Shown piece after piece: positions 60,065 to 64,000 of a stretch of DNA of 64,000 nt. Positions within the stretch are counted from its first letter, which is position 1. Each line of letters opens with the position of its first letter. This stretch comes from Methylobacterium aquaticum. Its GTDB lineage: Bacteria > Pseudomonadota > Alphaproteobacteria > Rhizobiales > Beijerinckiaceae. The stretch is from NCBI RefSeq assembly GCF_016804325.1, contig NZ_CP043627.1, positions 1,749,001 to 1,813,000 of the forward strand, in the 5' to 3' direction. The notes under the pieces are model-generated. The model made no database searches, was not told where the DNA came from, and was given only the letters and a program-made list of their open reading frames with translations. Both the position numbers and the translations under genes were made by a program.

Positions 60065-60850
60065 ATGCCCGCCCTCCCCTCCCCTGCCGCCGCGGTGCAG
60101 CGCCTCGCCCCCTGGCTCCTGCCGGCCGCGATCCTCGTCGGCTGGCAGGTCGCCGGCTCGGCCGGGCTGGTCTCGACCCGGCTGATGCCCGCCCCCCTCG
60201 ACGTCGCCGCCGCCGGCTGGCGCCTGGCCGAGACCGGCGAATTGTGGACCAATCTCGGCGTCAGCTTCCTGCGGGCGGCGAGCGGCTTCCTCATCGGCGG
60301 CGGCATCGGCTTCGGCTTAGGCCTCGCCAATGGCTTGTCGCGCCTGTCGGACCGGCTCACCGACACCACCGTGCAGATGATCCGCAACATCCCCCACCTG
60401 TCGCTGATCCCGCTGGTCATCCTGTGGTTCGGCATCGGCGAGGAAGCGAAGCTCTTCCTGGTGGCTTTGGGCGTGTTCTTCCCGATCTACGCCAACACCC
60501 TGCACGGCATCCGCTCGGTCGATCCGCAGCTGGTCGAGATGGGCCGGATCTACGGCATGTCGAAGCCCGAGCTGTTCTGGCGCGTGGTGCTGCCGGGCGC
60601 CCTGCCGTCGATCTTCGTCGGCCTGCGCTACGCGCTCGGCATCATGTGGCTGACCCTCATCGTCGCCGAGACGATCTCGGCCTCCTCGGGCCTCGGCTAC
60701 ATGGCGATGCAGGCCCGCGAGTTCATGCTGGTCGACGTCGTGGTGCTGGCGATCCTGATCTACGCGCTGCTCGGCAAGGTCGCCGACCTCCTGACCCGCC
60801 GGCTGGAACGCGCCTGCCTCGCCTGGAACCCGGCCTATCGCTCGGCCTGA
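60065..60850 (+). CDS. ssuC: Aliphatic sulfonate ABC transporter permease
   Basis: A 261-residue inner-membrane permease with about six helices. The cytoplasmic EAA loop is EMGRIYGMSKPELFWRVVLPGALPSIFVGLRYALGIMWLTLIVAE, characteristic of the SsuC/TauC group. It follows the SsuA-type gene by 6 bases and precedes ssuB. Confidence 0.93.
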   Translation: MPALPSPAAAVQRLAPWLLPAAILVGWQVAGSAGLVSTRLMPAPLDVAAAGWRLAETGELWTNLGVSFLRAASGFLIGGGIGFGLGLANGLSRLSDRLTDTTVQMIRNIPHLSLIPLVILWFGIGEEAKLFLVALGVFFPIYANTLHGIRSVDPQLVEMGRIYGMSKPELFWRVVLPGALPSIFVGLRYALGIMWLTLIVAETISASSGLGYMAMQAREFMLVDVVVLAILIYALLGKVADLLTRRLERACLAWNPAYRSA

Positions 60851-60881
60851 TCCCCACTCTCGCATCCAGGGTTCTTGACTG

Positions 60882-61721
60882 ATGATCGCCAGTACCCTCC
60901 GCCGCTTCGAGGGATTTGCCCCCGTCTCCCGCCCGAGCCTGCGCCGCGAGGTCGTCGACCGCCCGGTCGCCCGGGAGACCGCCCGCGACCGCACGGCCAC
61001 CGGCCTCGGCATCACCCTGCGCGGCCTGTCGAAGTCCTTCGACGGCGGCAAGCCGGTCATCGACGGGCTCGACCTGCACATCCCCGCCGGCCAGTTCGTC
61101 GCCGTGGTCGGGCGCTCGGGCTGCGGCAAGTCCACTCTGCTGCGGCTGATCCTCGGCCTCGAGACCCCGAGCGCCGGGCGCGTGACCGTCGAGGGGACCG
61201 AGGCCCCGCGCCGGATCATGTTCCAGGAGCCGCGGCTCCTGCCCTGGGCACGGGTGCTCGACAACGTCGCGGTCGGGCTCACCCGCGACGGATCGGCGGC
61301 CGGGCGGCGCGAGCGCGCCGCGGCGGCGCTTCACGCGGTCGGCCTCGCCGAGAAGGCCGGGCAGTGGCCCGCCACCCTCTCGGGCGGCCAGCGCCAGCGC
61401 GTCGCGCTCGCGCGCGCCCTCGTGAGCCACCCGGGTCTGCTCGCCCTCGACGAGCCCCTGGGGGCGCTGGACGCGCTGACCCGCATCGACATGCAGGCGA
61501 TGATCGAGCGGATCTGGCGCGGGCAAGGCTTCACCGCGCTCCTCGTCACCCACGACGTCGCCGAGGCGGTGGCGCTCGCCGACCGCATCCTGGTGGTCGA
61601 GGCCGGCCGCATCGCGCTCGACGTACCCGTCACGGTGCCCCGCCCGCGCCGGCGCGGCGATCCGGAGCTGGCCGCCCTGGAGGGGCGGATCCTGGATCAC
61701 CTGCTGGACGGGCGGAACTGA
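60882..61721 (+). CDS. ssuB: Aliphatic sulfonate ABC transporter ATP-binding protein
   Basis: A 279-residue ATPase with Walker [12 protein letters not shown], signature [15 protein letters not shown], Walker [16 protein letters not shown] and the switch His in [14 protein letters not shown]. An N-terminal extension of about 40 residues precedes the cassette. It partners with SsuC in importing alkanesulfonates. A family C repeat separates it from ssuD. Confidence 0.93.
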   Translation: MIASTLRRFEGFAPVSRPSLRREVVDRPVARETARDRTATGLGITLRGLSKSFDGGKPVIDGLDLHIPAGQFVAVVGRSGCGKSTLLRLILGLETPSAGRVTVEGTEAPRRIMFQEPRLLPWARVLDNVAVGLTRDGSAAGRRERAAAALHAVGLAEKAGQWPATLSGGQRQRVALARALVSHPGLLALDEPLGALDALTRIDMQAMIERIWRGQGFTALLVTHDVAEAVALADRILVVEAGRIALDVPVTVPRPRRRGDPELAALEGRILDHLLDGRN

Positions 61722-61772
61722 CGGATCGTTCGGAGAACAATCGGACGAAACGCCCGCTTCGCCCCACCCGCA

Positions 61773-61893
61773 ACCTCATCCTGAGGTGTCGGTCGATCGC
61801 AGATCGACGGACCTCGAAGGAGGCCTCCCGCTAGCCCTGAGACTTCTGGAGCCCTCCTTCGAGGCTCCCTGCGGTCGCACCTCAGGATGAGGT
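61773..61893. repeat. Palindromic repeat, family C, copy 5
   Basis: Outer arms ACCTCATCCTGAGGTG at 61773-61788 and CACCTCAGGATGAGGT at 61878-61893, with the GGAGCCCTCC inner element (left arm degenerate, GGAGGCCTCC) and a GGTCGATCGCAGATCGACGG side hairpin. It lies within the sulfonate operon between ssuB and ssuD. Confidence 0.9.
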
Positions 61894-61955
61894 CGCGTGC
61901 GGGAGAACCTGATCACCGTCGCCGAACAGGCGCCCCCTCTCCCCCGGAGTCCCCC

Positions 61956-63119
61956 ATGACCGGCCAGACCGACGTCCTCTGGTTCCTGCCCACCCACGGC
62001 GACGGCCGCTATCTCGGCGCCCAGGAAGGCGCACGCGCCGTCACCCTGCCCTACCTGCGCCAGATCGCCCAGGCCGCGGACGAGCTCGGCTATTTCGGCG
62101 TGCTGCTGCCGACCGGGCGCTCCTGCGAGGATTCCTGGGTCGTCGCCTCGGCGCTGGTCCCGCTGACCCAGCGCCTGCGCTTCCTGGTGGCGGTGCGGCC
62201 GGGCCTGCAACTGCCCTCGACCGCCGCCCGCATGGCCGCCACCCTCGACCGGATCTCGGACGGGCGGCTCCTCATCAACGTGGTCACCGGCGGCGATCCG
62301 GTCGAATTGCGCGGCGACGGCGTGTTCCTCGGCCATGACGAGCGCTACGCGGTGACCGACGAGTTCCTCAGGGTCTGGCGCGGGCTCCTCTCCGGCGAGA
62401 CCGTGACCTACCAGGGCGAGCATCTGCGGCTGGAGGACGGTCGGCTGATCTTCCCACCCGTGCAGAAGCCCTATCCGCCGCTCTATTTCGGCGGCTCGTC
62501 GCCGGCCGGGATCGAGGTCGCGGCCGAGCATTGCGACGTCTACCTGACCTGGGGCGAGCCCCCGGCCGGGGTGGCGGAGAAGATCGCCCGGGCCCGCGAG
62601 GCGGCCGAGAAGCGCGGCAAGACCTTCTCGTACGGCATCCGCCTGCACGTCATCGTGCGCGAGACCGAATCCGCGGCCTGGGAGGCGGCGGAGTCGCTGA
62701 TCTCGCGCCTCGACGACGCCACTATCGCCAAGGCGCAGGCAACCCTGGCGCGCCAGGATTCCGTCGGCCAGAGCCGGATGATGCAGCTCCATGGCGGCCG
62801 GCGCGACAAGCTCGTGGTGTCGCCGAACCTCTGGGCCGGCGTCGGCCTGGTGCGGGGTGGCGCCGGCACCGCCCTCGTCGGCTCCCCCGACCAGGTCGCC
62901 GACCGGATGAAGGAGTACATCGATCTCGGCATCGACCGCTTCATCCTCTCCGGCTACCCGCACCTGGAGGAGGCCTACCGCTTCGCCGAATTGGTCTTCC
63001 CCAAGCTCCCCTTGCGCAAAACCACCGGCCGGGCGGCGACGGGTGCGCGCAACGACGGCCCGTTCGGCGAGGTGATCGCCAACGACATCGTGCCGACGCG
63101 GGGTGTGGCGGCGCATTGA
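61956..63119 (+). CDS. ssuD: FMNH2-dependent alkanesulfonate monooxygenase
   Basis: A 387-residue TIM-barrel flavin monooxygenase of the bacterial luciferase-like family, which cleaves C-S bonds of alkanesulfonates giving aldehyde and sulfite. It matches Ssu[28 protein letters not shown] with the conserved Cys, [30 protein letters not shown], and [25 protein letters not shown]. The length is as in E. coli SsuD. The FMN reductase needed for FMNH2 is at the head of the operon. Confidence 0.95.
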   Translation: MTGQTDVLWFLPTHGDGRYLGAQEGARAVTLPYLRQIAQAADELGYFGVLLPTGRSCEDSWVVASALVPLTQRLRFLVAVRPGLQLPSTAARMAATLDRISDGRLLINVVTGGDPVELRGDGVFLGHDERYAVTDEFLRVWRGLLSGETVTYQGEHLRLEDGRLIFPPVQKPYPPLYFGGSSPAGIEVAAEHCDVYLTWGEPPAGVAEKIARAREAAEKRGKTFSYGIRLHVIVRETESAAWEAAESLISRLDDATIAKAQATLARQDSVGQSRMMQLHGGRRDKLVVSPNLWAGVGLVRGGAGTALVGSPDQVADRMKEYIDLGIDRFILSGYPHLEEAYRFAELVFPKLPLRKTTGRAATGARNDGPFGEVIANDIVPTRGVAAH

Positions 63120-63167
63120 GCGTTCGCGTCGTATTCGGCGAGCCGGCACGACCGGCTTGCCACCGCA

Positions 63168-64000
63168 TCACCGAAAGTCCCGGCTTCCCACCCGCAACGG
63201 CCGCGCCGCCCCGCGCGCATCCGCGCCGCCGCGCCGCGCCTCGTCCCCCCGCCCGCCATCGACCGCCAGCGGCTCCCCCGGCGCGTCCTCCGCCACCCGG
63301 CCCAGCAGGTCCGAGCGGTCGATCAGGTGCTCGGCGACGAGGTGGATCACCTCGCCCTCGCGCTGCACCCGGCCGCGGGCGGCCATTAGGCCGGCCTGGA
63401 GGATCAGGGTGCGCTGGCGGGCGAACAGCGAGGGCCAGATGACGAGGTTGGCGGTCTCGGTTTCGTCCTCCAGCGTGATGAACATCACCCCCTTGGCCGA
63501 GCCCGGCTTCTGGCGCACCAGCACCAGACCCGCCACCGTCACCCGGGCGCCGTCGCGCAGGCGGCGCAAGGCGGCGCAGGTGGAGACGCCGTCGCGGGAC
63601 AGGCCCATTCGCAGGAAGGCGAGGGGATGGCGGCCGAGGCTCAGGCCCGACGCCCGGTAATCCGCCACCACGGCGGCCCCCTCCCCGAGGGGGGCGAGGC
63701 GCACCGGCGGCTCGTCGAGTTCGGGCAGGGGGACGGTCTCGCGCCTGTCGGCCGCCGCGAAGAGCGGCAGCGGCTCGGGGGCGAGGCCGCGGATCGCCCA
63801 CAGGGCCTCGCGCCGCCCGAGCCCGAGGCACGCGAAGGCATCCGCCGCGGCGAGGCTCCGCAAGCCCTTCAGCGACAGCCCGGCCCGGCGCCACAGATCC
63901 TCGACCGAGCGAAAAAGGTCGGCCTCGCGCAAAGTCGCGATCCGGGCGCCGTCCTGGTTCGGCAGCCCGCGCACCAGCCTCAACCCGAGGCGCACCGCCA
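63168..64000 (-). CDS. dnaE2: Error-prone DNA polymerase DnaE2 (3' end, C-terminal part only)
   Basis: The last about 277 residues of a DnaE2-type polymerase III alpha-like subunit, part of the SOS imuA-imuB-dnaE2 mutagenesis cassette common in alphaproteobacteria; the remainder lies beyond the right edge. The visible part holds the HhH-like stretch LRSLAAADAFACLGLGRREALWAIRGL, the SGLSLGRHPLAFLR motif, an OB fold (VTVAGLVLVRQKPGSAKGVMFITLEDETETANLVIWP), HLIDRSDLLGRV and the terminal SRDFR. It is convergent with ssuD, 48 bases apart. Confidence 0.95.
   Translation of the reverse strand, partial: AVRLGLRLVRGLPNQDGARIATLREADLFRSVEDLWRRAGLSLKGLRSLAAADAFACLGLGRREALWAIRGLAPEPLPLFAAADRRETVPLPELDEPPVRLAPLGEGAAVVADYRASGLSLGRHPLAFLRMGLSRDGVSTCAALRRLRDGARVTVAGLVLVRQKPGSAKGVMFITLEDETETANLVIWPSLFARQRTLILQAGLMAARGRVQREGEVIHLVAEHLIDRSDLLGRVAEDAPGEPLAVDGGRGDEARRGGADARGAARPLRVGSRDFR

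Overview
The window is GC-rich DNA of an alphaproteobacterium, most likely a Methylobacterium or close relative (Methylobacteriaceae, Rhizobiales). This rests on base composition, on a MinCDE locus, Kup, GuaB and a DnaE2-type polymerase of alphaproteobacterial character, and on two families of long intergenic palindromes that I associate with this group. No tRNA, rRNA, CRISPR array, transposase or phage gene was seen.

Layout. 1-12.5 kb: tail of an oxidoreductase, a VOC protein, Kup, an AbiEii-like nucleotidyltransferase with a small partner, a PRISE-type reductase, a chemoreceptor, a broken alpha/beta hydrolase, and a catabolic group (hydratase, SDR, RraA-like, flavin reductase). 12.5-14 kb: an AT-richer patch with one membrane/coiled-coil/TPR-like gene. 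14-20 kb: acetamidase, BKACE enzyme, GGDEF-EAL protein, guaB. 20-28 kb: SDR-esterase-flavin monooxygenase operon, minCDE, a siderophore-type MFS transporter with a FhuF reductase. 28-29.8 kb: a sharply AT-rich island with a two-gene unit (soluble protein plus four-helix membrane protein), the best candidate here for an undescribed, possibly defence, system. 29.8-38 kb: LysR regulator divergent from a peptide ABC uptake operon with an M20 peptidase. 38-44 kb: 2-hydroxyacid dehydrogenase and a PaoABC-type molybdenum hydroxylase. 44-52 kb: two enolase-superfamily enzymes followed by a Liv-type ABC importer. 52-57.3 kb: outer-membrane protein, a tightly packed glycosyltransferase/acyl-CoA-dehydrogenase-like/PIG-L/methyltransferase unit, and a catalase-like protein lacking the distal His. 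57.5-63 kb: TerB-like protein and an alkanesulfonate uptake and desulfonation operon (FMN reductase, SsuA, C, B, D). 63-64 kb: 3' end of dnaE2.

Two window-wide themes stand out. First, six genes, including the normally indispensable guaB, each carry exactly one lost base; the uniform direction and the G/C-run context of most of them suggest sequencing or assembly error, though true mutation is not excluded. Second, long palindromic repeats (five copies of one family, three of another) sit between genes and inside operons, where they may act as mRNA processing or attenuation sites.
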